A stretch of DNA of 44,360 nucleotides from Anaerorhabdus sp036637135 (GCF_036637135.1 NZ_JAVWNC010000014.1:1-44360), one strand, 5' to 3'. Shown: positions 1 through 7,171, counted from the stretch's first letter. Program-made: numbers and translations. The notes: generated by a model not told the origin, from the sequence alone.

Positions 1-1
1 T

Positions 2-133
2 AAAAAGAAAGAAGATGGTCATGGATTGGGTTTAAAAACGATGAGAAATATCGCTGAGAAATACAATGGAAGTATAGTTATCGCTCAAAAACAAAATGAA
101 TTTATTGTTGATATTGAACTTAAAAACTTTTAA
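2..133 (+). CDS. Sensor histidine kinase, GHKL type, C-terminal end only (partial)
   Basis: The frame is open from the window edge to a TAA at 131-133, giving 43 residues. It contains GHGLGLKTMRNIAEKYNG, the G2 box and following helix of the HATPase_c fold as found in GHKL kinases of the AgrC/VirS/LytS type, where the G box is followed by N-I-x-E-x-Y-x-G. Only the end of the ATP-binding domain is present; sensor and dimerisation parts lie outside the window. A short inverted repeat (GAAACT/AGTTTC, 136-151) follows the stop but has no U-tract. The gene ends about 60 bp before the integrase remnant, so it probably marks the chromosome side, or older cargo, next to the decayed element. The partial call is firm; the subfamily less so. 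Confidence 0.8.
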   Translation, partial: KKKEDGHGLGLKTMRNIAEKYNGSIVIAQKQNEFIVDIELKNF

Positions 134-191
134 GGAAACTGATTAGTTTCATTATAAAAATCACAATTTCCTATTAATAGCTTTCATAACT

Positions 192-605
192 GATGAATCA
201 CGTGTTATCTATCTCAGTGATCATCTTATCAAGCAACTTACAAAAAGATATAACGATATGAAACAATAAACGAATTTTGATTCCACTACATTTTATATTA
301 TCAGTGATTTATCGATTCTCTTTCAAAAAACTATCACGAATAACAAAAAGTATATCTTAGATACCTATAACGATTGTCATCCTGATAATCAGTTACCTAG
401 GATTAGAATTCATGACTTTAGACATTCACATGTATCCATGTTGATTAATTCAGAGGTTGATACATTCACGATAGCAGAACATCTTGGTCACTCCAAACAA
501 ATGGTTGAGAACGTTTATGGGCATTTGTTTCCAAGTAAAAAGAAAGAGATACTTAATGTACTCAATAACGTTAAAATGAAATTTATAAAATATTTTTCAC
601 CATAA
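192..605 (+). pseudogene. Tyrosine integrase remnant (C-terminal catalytic part)
   Basis: The plus-strand frame matches residues about 239-366 of the intact integrase at 12138-13250 almost residue for residue. It includes the IRIHDFRHSH box with HxxR, the LGHSKQ histidine and the VYGHL tyrosine. An in-frame TAA at 267-269 replaces the codon after MKQ, and everything upstream of about 192, including the N-terminal arm-binding domain and the first catalytic arginine, is gone. Nucleotide identity to the intact copy is high (roughly 85-90 per cent by eye) and stops abruptly after GTTAAAAT at about 577. The remaining codons read into the 3' end of the convergent GNAT gene. Pseudogene status is clear. 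Confidence 0.92.
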
Positions 606-1047
606 TAAACTCATCATTGCGATATACTTCTTTAAATCCACACATCATAAATAAACTAATTGAATTGTTGTCTATGGCGATATTATCATATATCTCTGTT
701 ATACCGAGATTTTTCGCTTCATTAAGTAGCGCTAGTAATCCTTCTCTACCAAAACCGAGACCTCTATAACATGCTTTAATAATTATGCTGCAAACATAAC
801 AATTAAGTTCATCATCATAATGAAAACTTGCTTCTCCAACAAATCCATCTGTATTTATATCATAGATATATCTATAGAACTTTTTGTTAGGATTAATAAT
901 CCATCTATCGTACCAGTTCTTCCACTTCTCTTTAGGAAAATTTATAGTCCCACCATAATTTTCGTTATAAGACATTGTATCTGAATCCGATAACAATTCT
1001 TGTCTAAAAACCAAATCATTATAATTAGGTTTAATTAATCGAATCAT
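583..1047 (-). CDS. GNAT family N-acetyltransferase
   Basis: This is a 154-residue protein of GNAT size. It has the acetyl-CoA pyrophosphate-binding signature CYRGLGFGREGL (R/Q-x-x-G-x-G/A) in the second half, followed by DNIAIDNNSISLFMMCGFKEV, the usual helix and the N-x-x-x-x-x-x-x-x-x-GF element at the end of the fold. The acceptor substrate cannot be read from sequence. It resembles the RimJ/RimL side of the superfamily, which acetylates protein N termini or small molecules. The start has a good site, AGAGGTG, 5-6 nt upstream of ATG. It lies 22 bp downstream of a second GNAT gene and is probably co-transcribed from the extended -10 promoter at 1550-1558. Its end overlaps the integrase remnant convergently. 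It occupies the variable cargo slot of element A. Confidence 0.85.
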   Translation of the reverse strand: MIRLIKPNYNDLVFRQELLSDSDTMSYNENYGGTINFPKEKWKNWYDRWIINPNKKFYRYIYDINTDGFVGEASFHYDDELNCYVCSIIIKACYRGLGFGREGLLALLNEAKNLGITEIYDNIAIDNNSISLFMMCGFKEVYRNDEFIMVKNIL

Positions 1048-1069
1048 TTTTCACCTCTACAGTTCTAAT

Positions 1070-1516
1070 TTATCTTTCTAATTTAACAATATACTCTGTT
1101 GTACCTTCTTCAAATTTTTTCTCACCAGTTAAATAAAATCCATGTCGCTGATAAAACGAGATAGCTCGAATATTTTTCTCTAATGCCCATAAATGATTTG
1201 CATGATGTACCTTGATCGCATATTCAATAAGCTCATTTCCAATTCCTTCACTTTGAAAAAATGTGTCTACGTATATTTTACAAATTTCTATATTATTCAT
1301 TTGAATAAAGCCTTTTATAAGACCATTATCAAATACATATAGGTTTTTTATTATCTCATCTTTTATAAAGTAATTATCCACCAAAGAAACAACTTGTAGC
1401 TCACCAAATGAAAAATCTTCATCTTTAAATATTGGAAAATAATTCATTCTATTATTAAAGACATATATTTCAGCTATCCTTGATAAATCTTCTATCTTAG
1501 CTTCTCTAATTTTCAT
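1070..1516 (-). CDS. GNAT family N-acetyltransferase
   Basis: This 148-residue GNAT protein carries the acetyl-CoA motif FFQSEGIGNELIEYA (Q-x-x-G-I-G) and the C-terminal NIRAISFYQRHGFYLTGEKK segment, matching the typical N-x-x-A-x-x-F-Y-x-x-x-G-F ending of the family. The beginning (KIREAKIEDLSRIAEIY) is the classic first strand and helix of small-molecule GNATs. Substrate is unknown; drug, amino-acid or peptide acetylation are all possible. GGAGAAAATAA precedes the ATG. It is the first gene after the promoter inside the conserved right-end block, with the other GNAT 22 bp downstream, so the two form a small cargo operon transcribed away from the tRNA. The two are not close paralogues. Confidence 0.85.
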   Translation of the reverse strand: MKIREAKIEDLSRIAEIYVFNNRMNYFPIFKDEDFSFGELQVVSLVDNYFIKDEIIKNLYVFDNGLIKGFIQMNNIEICKIYVDTFFQSEGIGNELIEYAIKVHHANHLWALEKNIRAISFYQRHGFYLTGEKKFEEGTTEYIVKLER

Positions 1517-1549
1517 TTATTTTCTCCACAAATTCTAATTTGTATTTAT

Positions 1550-1558
1550 ATTATACCA
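1550..1558 (-). promoter_or_regulatory. Extended -10 promoter for the GNAT cargo operon
   Basis: On the minus strand the sequence reads TGGTATAAT, an extended -10 element (TG-n-TATAAT), about 34 bp upstream of the first GNAT start codon. No convincing -35 box sits 16-18 bp upstream, which is tolerated by extended -10 promoters. The same TGGTATAAT occurs at the same place in the second copy of the block (13682-13690), there ahead of the MazG-like gene. Promoter function is inferred from sequence only. Confidence 0.6.
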
Positions 1559-1626
1559 TCATCTAAAAACTTAACCGTGCTCTTTTAAGACAAAACTCTT
1601 AGAAATAGTGGCATTAATTTAAAAAC

Positions 1627-1744
1627 ATATCAGAATCGTATCAAGAATTTTGACAGTCATGATCATAAAAGCCTTTAAACATTGCCTACTGCACACATTG
1701 TAAAATAAGTCTAGAAAATAAAATCATATCAAAATCATATCAAA
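1627..1744. repeat. Candidate integrase arm-type binding repeats, element A right end
   Basis: Copies of a short motif, consensus TATCAAAATCRTATCAAA, appear at 1627-1645 (ATATCAGAATCGTATCAAG) and as two tandem half-units at 1723-1744. Within each, ATATCA recurs at about 10-bp spacing, roughly one helical turn. Similar copies occur just inside the left end of the next element (1899-1921) and in its right end (13758-13876). Tyrosine integrases with an N-terminal arm-binding domain use such direct repeats near both attachment sites. Assignment is by position and repetition only. Confidence 0.5.
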
Positions 1745-1757
1745 TTCGGATTTTCAT

Positions 1758-1782
1758 AAAAAAAGCCCCATTTAATGGGCTG
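1758..1782 (-). terminator. Rho-independent terminator, duplicated copy
   Basis: On the minus strand a stem AGCCC/GGGCT with an AT-rich middle is followed by a run of seven T. It duplicates the terminator just downstream of the tRNA-Arg gene at 13891-13916. In this copy there is no complete tRNA upstream, so it is left without an obvious transcript to end, although it would block read-through into the GNAT operon. Confidence 0.75.
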
Positions 1783-1792
1783 ATTTAACTAA

Positions 1793-1811
1793 TGGCGTCC
1801 TCGAAAGGATT
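1793..1811. other. Attachment site (att core), tRNA-Arg 3' end duplicate
   Basis: The 19 bp TGGCGTCCTCGAAAGGATT are identical to 13925-13943, the 3' end of the tRNA-Arg gene including its encoded CCA and part of the T-arm (seen here as the complement). The rest of the tRNA is absent from this copy. This is the standard footprint of a tyrosine-integrase element inserted in a tRNA 3' end, and it marks the left boundary of the 12.1-kb element as well as the right boundary of element A. Confidence 0.9.
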
Positions 1812-1898
1812 ACTTAAAATTGTACACTAGTTTTCATATAGTTCATAAGTTGTTATAAAATCTGTATAATTCACCAATTCCGTACTGTACACCTAGTT

Positions 1899-1921
1899 TC
1901 ATATCAAAATCGTATCAAATT
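1899..1921. repeat. Candidate arm-type integrase repeat, element B left end
   Basis: The sequence CATATCAAAATCGTATCAAA is the best match in the window to the doublet repeats in the right-end blocks (TCATATCAAAATCATATCAA at 13856-13875). It lies about 90 bp inside the left attachment core. Matching repeats at both ends of one element are what an arm-binding integrase needs, but binding is inferred. Confidence 0.5.
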
Positions 1922-1928
1922 ACTTCAA

Positions 1929-1951
1929 AGAATTCTATATTATAGAATTCT
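1929..1951. repeat. Perfect 11-bp inverted repeat with one central base
   Basis: AGAATTCTATA and TATAGAATTCT face each other around a single T. It sits about 120 bp inside the left attachment core and about 150 bp past the 3' end of the nuclease gene. There is no U-tract on either side, so it is not a standard terminator. It could be a protein-binding site used in recombination or a cruciform; nothing in the sequence decides this. Confidence 0.6.
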
Positions 1952-2102
1952 AAAAATTAATTAGATTTTAAATCTCTATTCTTTTATCTTAAAGAATTGG
2001 ACTATTATACTTTCTTACCTTAACTGAGAAGTCTTAATACTACTTAATACATGATCATGTTTTCTTCTTGATAGTTTTACTTATTAAGAATATCAAAAGA
2101 TT

Positions 2103-3410
2103 TTAATCGCTAATTAAATTTATGATCCATTTACACCATCCTAATACCGAACTAGCTCTTCGCCCAATTTGTCCTTCGCCACAAACATTGTTTTTCAACA
2201 TTTTTTCTTTCACAAAAGTAATAGTTGGTACTTTTCCATTAAGAGAAATAAAATCAAAGCAATCTGCAAATATCTGATGTTGTAGCATTAATTCCACAAA
2301 AGTTAATTGTCGTTTCTTATACCCCATTTTAAACAATTTATTGCCTAAATCAGTTAAAATAATTAAAATATTATTATCTTCATCTTTTATTTTATCAAAC
2401 AAACCTAAATACTTACCCGCATTATAGTAATAATCAGATTGTCTCAATTCAAACTCCATTAGTTCAGCAATTTCTTGACTTGACATTGGATTATTATATA
2501 AATGTTCAAGTAAAGAAATAATTCTATCAAATCGATCTGCTTGAATAAAAGGAATATCAGTATTATCCATATTATCATTTGTAACTACAGCTGTTTCTTG
2601 TTTTATCTGATTAAGTTCATTAAAAGTTATTGAAGTATCTTCTAAAGAATAACATTTTTCTTTGACTAGCTCTATTGAAGAATAATCATTAACATCTAAA
2701 AATCTATACTCTAATATTCTGTATATCTTGTTTGAATACACTGAATATATCAGCCTAATAGGTTTATTAACTTTTTCTTTCCATAGTCTATAAGGATAGT
2801 AAAGTTGCCTAATATGAAAATCTTCATAAACTACATTCTTTGCTTCCATAATAACAATAGAACTAGAATTTTCAAAACCACCATCAATTTCACATTGAGC
2901 ATTTTCAACATGAACTTCGCGTTTTACACCGCTAAATGAATCTACTTTAAAATCAAAAATGCCAGTTCCCATTCGACCATTAAATGTACAATAATTCTCA
3001 TCTGACTCTAAAAAATCACTTAAGGCATTAGACAATAATAAAATATTAATGGCATTTGACTCCGAATTAATATTTTCAATATTTATGGACTCCAATTCAG
3101 GTAACTCTATCATCTTAAATTCATTTAAACTTCTTGAACTCTCTGGAAATTCTTTATATAGGATAAAGTCACTTAAAATATAAGATGATCTAGAAGTAGG
3201 CAAAATATTTATTTTATTATCAATCAGTATTTTAGGTAAAGTTTCACTACTATCCCACTTTGCCATTAATCGTGGTTCTCTAAATTCTTTTATTTGTGAT
3301 GACTTTATATTGAAATATCCATTTTTCTTTAATTTATTAAGAATATCATATTTTTTAAGTATTTTAATCCATGCATCATTTGCTGATAACTTAGTATTTT
3401 CATCATTCAT
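2103..3410 (-). CDS. Predicted type II restriction endonuclease, PD-(D/E)XK fold
   Basis: This 435-residue protein has no family I can name with certainty. Around residues 174-191 it shows EIDGG, a short loop and IVIMEAK, giving D176 and E189-x-K191, which fits the D-(x)n-E-x-K metal-binding core of PD-(D/E)XK nucleases. A later segment (about 290-340, ISLLEHLYNN through AGKYLGLF) looks like a winged helix of the kind used for DNA contact. The start codon overlaps the end of the Dam-type methylase gene by 8 bp, a tight coupling typical of restriction-modification pairs, and GAGGTG lies upstream of the ATG inside that gene. It should cut unmodified sites recognised by the adjacent methylase(s). 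The fold call is moderate, the role follows from context, and recognition sequence is unknown. Confidence 0.72.
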   Translation of the reverse strand: MNDENTKLSANDAWIKILKKYDILNKLKKNGYFNIKSSQIKEFREPRLMAKWDSSETLPKILIDNKINILPTSRSSYILSDFILYKEFPESSRSLNEFKMIELPELESINIENINSESNAINILLLSNALSDFLESDENYCTFNGRMGTGIFDFKVDSFSGVKREVHVENAQCEIDGGFENSSSIVIMEAKNVVYEDFHIRQLYYPYRLWKEKVNKPIRLIYSVYSNKIYRILEYRFLDVNDYSSIELVKEKCYSLEDTSITFNELNQIKQETAVVTNDNMDNTDIPFIQADRFDRIISLLEHLYNNPMSSQEIAELMEFELRQSDYYYNAGKYLGLFDKIKDEDNNILIILTDLGNKLFKMGYKKRQLTFVELMLQHQIFADCFDFISLNGKVPTITFVKEKMLKNNVCGEGQIGRRASSVLGWCKWIINLISD

Positions 3411-4257
3411 TATAAATTAACACCTCATCAATTTCCCCACGATCATTGCCTTTACTATTAACACTTCGTTTAGCTTTTACTATTTTAATTTTAAATCCTT
3501 CAATGCTTCCATATAAATCAACAATTTCATCACAATATGAATTTGATTGCAAAAATTTAACCCCTTTTTTATGAAGTTTGATACATTCATCTCTTAATTC
3601 AACTTGAGATTGATAATTAAATCCACCTTCTGTATAACCAGTAAAAGCAGATGTATCAGATATAGGCATATATGGTGGATCTAAATAAACAAAGCTACCC
3701 TTTCTTGCCTTTTTCAAAACATCTTTATAGTCACCGCTAATTATTTTTATGTCATTTTTATTAAAATAGTCTGACATCGCCATAATAACCGTGTTATTAA
3801 CAATATCTGGATTTTTATATTTACCATACGGAGAATTAAAAAAACCAGAAGAATTAACACGATATAATCCGTTGTAACATGTTTTATTTAAATATACTAT
3901 TCTTGCTGCTCTTTCAATATCTGATAAATTTGTATACTCATTTTTTCTATCTAATCCACGAATCCTATAAAAATATTCTTCAGAATTCATCTTTTTATGA
4001 TGCATAAGTTCAATAATTAGTTCTTGAGGATTTTCTTTTATAACTTTATAAACATTAATTAATTCTTCATTAAAATCATTAATAATTGCTTTTTTAGGCT
4101 GTAAATCAAAAATTACAGCACCTCCTCCAACAAACGCTTCAATATATGATGAAAAATGACAATTTAAAAATGGTCGTATTTCATCCAACAATTGTCTTTT
4201 TCCGCCAACCCATTTAACTATAGGTTTCACTAAAGGATTCTTTTTACATTTTGTCAT
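3403..4257 (-). CDS. Dam-family DNA adenine N6-methyltransferase (alpha class)
   Basis: This 284-residue enzyme shows the D12-class signature in order: PIVKWVGGKRQLL (12-24, motif X), EAFVGGGAVIFDL (40-52, motif I, AdoMet binding), INDFNEELINVY, the target region NKTCYNGLYRVNSSG with SPYGKY (124-147), and the catalytic YLDPPY at 191-196 (motif IV). The NGLYRVN-x-x-G stretch is shared by Dam and DpnM-type GATC methylases, so GATC or a related site is a reasonable guess but not shown. It is the upstream partner of the nuclease gene, overlapping it by 8 bp. AGAGGTG precedes the ATG. It would methylate adenine to protect host DNA. A divergent methylase gene begins 116 bp away, so the two share a control region. 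Confidence 0.92.
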   Translation of the reverse strand: MTKCKKNPLVKPIVKWVGGKRQLLDEIRPFLNCHFSSYIEAFVGGGAVIFDLQPKKAIINDFNEELINVYKVIKENPQELIIELMHHKKMNSEEYFYRIRGLDRKNEYTNLSDIERAARIVYLNKTCYNGLYRVNSSGFFNSPYGKYKNPDIVNNTVIMAMSDYFNKNDIKIISGDYKDVLKKARKGSFVYLDPPYMPISDTSAFTGYTEGGFNYQSQVELRDECIKLHKKGVKFLQSNSYCDEIVDLYGSIEGFKIKIVKAKRSVNSKGNDRGEIDEVLIYNE

Positions 4258-4373
4258 AAGTCACCTCTATTCTACATTATTCTAACATAATTAATAACAT
4301 TTATGGGGATCAATATTTTCTTTATTTTTTAGGAGTTTCGACTATTTTTACAAATAAATAAATAGGAGGGATT

Positions 4374-5096
4374 ATGATGATAAACTATGAACAAATGAAA
4401 ACAACGATATGGAGTTTTCCAGATAGAGGTACATGGGCAACTCATAAAGGTGACTATAGAGGTAATTGGAGTCCTCATGTTCCGAGAAATTTGATTTTAA
4501 AGTATACAAAACAATGTGATTTAGTTTTTGATGGTTTTTTAGGTTCTGGTACTACTGCAATTGAAGCAAAATTACTTGGAAGAAATTTTATTGGGGTTGA
4601 TATTAATAAAAATGCTTTAGAAATAGCAAGTTCAAGATTGAAATTTGAGTCTGATTTTGACTGCGATATACAACTTAGACTAGGTACAAGTGAACAACTT
4701 TCATTTATCAAGGATAATTCAGTAGATTTTATCTGTACGCATCCTCCTTACGCTAATATTATTAAATATAGTGACTCAATAGGTGGTGATTTATCTTTAT
4801 TAGATTACACTTATTTTCTTTATAGTATAGAAAATGTAGCTAGGGAGTATAAAAGAATTTTAAAGAAATACTCAATCTGTTGCTTCATGATCGGAGACAT
4901 AAGAAAAAGAGGAAATATCATTCCTCTAGGCTTTTTAACAATGCAAAAATTCATTGACACTGGATTTACACTTAAAGAAATAATTATTAAAGAACAACAT
5001 AATTGTCGATCAACCAATAAGTGGATAAATAAAAATAACGATTTTTATTTGATTGCACATGAATATATTTTTGTACTCCAAAACATTGTCGCATAA
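4374..5096 (+). CDS. DNA methyltransferase, N6-adenine/N4-cytosine type
   Basis: This 240-residue protein carries an AdoMet-binding motif I (VFDGFLGSGTTAIEAK, 51-66) with the acidic strand end FIGVDIN, and then the catalytic motif as THPPYANI (122-129), an HPPY variant of the D/N/S-P-P-Y tetrad. The N-terminal GNWSPHVPRNLI is the motif X region normally found just ahead of motif I. Motif I therefore precedes motif IV, unlike beta-class enzymes. It is transcribed divergently from the Dam-type gene and ends 12 bp from the convergent DUF262 gene. In DpnII-like systems a second methylase protects the strand or DNA form missed by the first, which would fit here. AGGAGGG precedes two adjacent ATG codons (4374 and 4377); spacing slightly favours the second. 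Confidence 0.85.
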   Translation: MMINYEQMKTTIWSFPDRGTWATHKGDYRGNWSPHVPRNLILKYTKQCDLVFDGFLGSGTTAIEAKLLGRNFIGVDINKNALEIASSRLKFESDFDCDIQLRLGTSEQLSFIKDNSVDFICTHPPYANIIKYSDSIGGDLSLLDYTYFLYSIENVAREYKRILKKYSICCFMIGDIRKRGNIIPLGFLTMQKFIDTGFTLKEIIIKEQHNCRSTNKWINKNNDFYLIAHEYIFVLQNIVA

Positions 5097-5108
5097 ATCG
5101 GAAATATA

Positions 5109-6977
5109 TTAAAAATTAATCTTATCTTTAAATTTTTTATACATAGCCTCTTGTAATAAGTTTATTTTATCAAAAAATTCATCAAAAGAATTGTTTGAAT
5201 CGTTAAACAGTTCCTCAAGAGAGTTGAGATATTCGAACGAATACTCACAACCTTCTTCCACCCAAAAATCAGAATTTGATCTTTCGAGTGTTCTAAGATA
5301 TGCGATTTTATCACTTAAACACTTATTCCCTAAATCGTTATTTATTTGTTCATTTATGGGTATTAAGTTTATGAACATATTTGTCTTTCTAACTTGCTCA
5401 CTAGTATATTTTTTGTCCGTACCATTCTCTACATATTTTTTGCAATCATTAATAATAAAATGTTCATTAGATAAACTTAGTATGTGCATGAAATTTTCAC
5501 TATTAAAGTTTAATTCCGTCTTGTCATCACTAAATTTAAAACATTCAAACATTATTGCGAATTGTAGAACCGTAAACTTAATATTTCTTGCAGTTATATT
5601 TTCTAATTGTTCTTCCATACAAAATTTCTGAGTGAAATTTAATTTAGGTTCAAGATCATTTTGCAATAGTGAACTAGTTAAAACAAGTAAATTTTCTTTA
5701 AATTCACTAATACTCCCAATATTTTTTACTACGCTATTTAACCCCTTCCTTGTCGATAGTGAATCAAACATAAAAGAATAAAAATAGCTGTAATTGATAT
5801 TTTTTTCACCATTTTCTAAATAATCATTTACACCGCAAACAAAACAATAAGTTATTAGGAATTTATAAATAGATACACAATTTCTAAACAAAAATTTAAC
5901 CATGCTAAAATAAACATCTCTTCTCGAAGGATCAATACCGTTTAGTTTAAAAACATCTAAAAAATAAGGTGAATCTTTTGAAATATCATTAGTTATAAAC
6001 TTTCGATTCAAAATAATTAAGCTAATTGTATTGTCTATAATTCTATCAATTGTTGCTGCTCGTGGAATTAATTCCATTATATGAGTTCCTTTTTCATATT
6101 CACGAAAATTAGAACCATTTTGCAAAGAAACATCTTCTGATAAGAGAAAATCCTTATCAAAGTTTACGTTTTTTATTGATTCTAGCTCCGAAGCATTTCT
6201 AACAATACAAAATAATACATTATACAATAAATCTACTAACTTTATTGAATTGTCTTTGTCAAATAGTTCGAAAAATTCTGTTTTTAGAGAAATCCATTTT
6301 GTCTTTGCGGATTGATTATTGCCATTTTTTTTGAAAAAATAACCTTTAAAAATATCCTCACTATCCAACTTTACACCTTTTACATTTATATCAACAAAAC
6401 TATCAATAGCATCATTTTTTTCTTCATCCGTCAATAAAATTAAATTAAATCTAGATTCTAAAATGTTAGAACAAAAGTCGTGAATTTTTTGTTCTTCAAG
6501 ATGTTCTAAAAATGAATTTATACAATTGTGAATCTCTACAAATCGTTCTTTTTGTTTGAAGGGATCTTCTGTTTCATCAAATAAATCCTTATCAAAAAAA
6601 TTTATAAATGTTGGATTATTTAAGTTGATTAGAGAAAAGCTCTCAAATTCGTTCGAAATTTCTGAATATTTTGCTGCCAAAATTGTAAGCAAAATGTATA
6701 TAACTGTCAACCGTTGTTGTCCATCAATAACCTCAAATTTTCTGATATCTTCCGATAGATAAACATTACCCAAAAATTTATCTTTTTTTAAAATATCAGA
6801 CAATAATTGGTTAACATTTTGAACATCCCAACGAATTTCTCTTTGATACTTTGGAATTTCTATTATTCTATTGCTACTAAATCTATATATTTCTCGTAAA
6901 GTTCCTTCCACTCTAGCTCTAATTAAGAACTCTTCATTGTTCAGAAACTCTCTCACTGTACAAATTGTACCAATCAT
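5109..6977 (-). CDS. DUF262 (GmrS-like) protein with a diverged DUF1524-like C terminus
   Basis: The N terminus of this 622-residue protein is a ParB/DUF262 NTPase-type domain: IPKYQREIRW at 41-50, FLGNVYL, then the signature VIDGQQRL at 83-90. This is the GmrS half of GmrSD type IV restriction enzymes and of several other anti-phage proteins. The C-terminal third contains FMHILSLSNEH and later NLIPINEQINNDLGNK, which resemble the His-finger DUF1524 (GmrD) pattern of H-I-x-P and a following N-L-x-x-L-G-N-x region, but the HIxP proline is replaced and the match is weak. It could be a fused GmrSD-type nuclease with a changed active site or a DUF262 protein with a different effector. AGAGGTAG precedes the ATG. 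The defence role is inferred from family and island context. Confidence 0.8.
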   Translation of the reverse strand: MIGTICTVREFLNNEEFLIRARVEGTLREIYRFSSNRIIEIPKYQREIRWDVQNVNQLLSDILKKDKFLGNVYLSEDIRKFEVIDGQQRLTVIYILLTILAAKYSEISNEFESFSLINLNNPTFINFFDKDLFDETEDPFKQKERFVEIHNCINSFLEHLEEQKIHDFCSNILESRFNLILLTDEEKNDAIDSFVDINVKGVKLDSEDIFKGYFFKKNGNNQSAKTKWISLKTEFFELFDKDNSIKLVDLLYNVLFCIVRNASELESIKNVNFDKDFLLSEDVSLQNGSNFREYEKGTHIMELIPRAATIDRIIDNTISLIILNRKFITNDISKDSPYFLDVFKLNGIDPSRRDVYFSMVKFLFRNCVSIYKFLITYCFVCGVNDYLENGEKNINYSYFYSFMFDSLSTRKGLNSVVKNIGSISEFKENLLVLTSSLLQNDLEPKLNFTQKFCMEEQLENITARNIKFTVLQFAIMFECFKFSDDKTELNFNSENFMHILSLSNEHFIINDCKKYVENGTDKKYTSEQVRKTNMFINLIPINEQINNDLGNKCLSDKIAYLRTLERSNSDFWVEEGCEYSFEYLNSLEELFNDSNNSFDEFFDKINLLQEAMYKKFKDKINF

Positions 6978-7171
6978 ATATCTACCTCTATAATTTCATT
7001 ATTTCAATTATACCATTATGTATAAACTTAGCCAATAATTACAGTAAAACTGAATAGTTAATATCCATTAAGTCTAGATCTTCAATATTTACTTTCACTC
7101 TTACAAAATTAAAATATATTTGATAGCTGTCTTTTACAATACATTACATAAATCTCAAATTTCCATTTTTG

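Larger units (their letters stand above)
134..1811. mobile_element. Decayed integrative element remnant (element A)
   Basis: This stretch holds the 3' third of an integrase gene (195-605), two cargo GNAT genes on the opposite strand (583-1516), and a 266-bp right-end block (1546-1811) ending in a copy of the tRNA-Arg 3' end. The same order (integrase end, cargo, block, tRNA end) recurs at 12850-13943 in the intact element. The integrase 5' part and any body genes are missing, and a stop interrupts the remaining frame, so the element can no longer move by itself. Its left limit is unclear because the other att copy is not in the window. The interpretation as an earlier insertion at the same tRNA is inferred from the shared end sequences. 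Confidence 0.7.
1546..1811 (+). repeat. Right-end block of element A, direct repeat copy 1
   Basis: This 266-bp block aligns without gaps to 13678-13943, with a constant offset of 12132. The last 175 bp (1637-1811 against 13769-13943) appear identical; the first 91 bp carry scattered substitutions. It contains, in order, the promoter for the cargo genes, arm-type integrase repeats, a terminator and the 19-bp tRNA-derived core. Identity stops exactly inside the T-arm of the tRNA, where the tRNA copy continues and this copy does not. It is therefore a genuine element end and not a random duplication. Confidence 0.93.
1812..2102. other. Left terminal non-coding region of element B
   Basis: About 290 bp of AT-rich DNA between the left attachment site and the end of the nuclease gene. 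It holds one arm-type repeat (1899-1921), a perfect palindrome (1929-1951) and no open frame or clear promoter that I can support. Its position fits the left arm of an integrase recombination site. Confidence 0.6.

Noticed and set aside
1812..2102. Excisionase gene in the left end
   Set aside because: No frame longer than a few dozen codons with a start signal exists here. The 60-residue HTH gene at 10760 is a better candidate.
4258..4373. Possible C-protein (restriction controller) operator between the divergent methylases
   Set aside because: I looked for GACT-like paired sites and for a small HTH controller gene beside the system and saw neither; the region is just AT-rich.
5191..5631. 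146-residue plus-strand frame
   Set aside because: It is fully antisense to the DUF262 gene, lacks a ribosome site, and reads as a hydrophobic shadow of the other strand.
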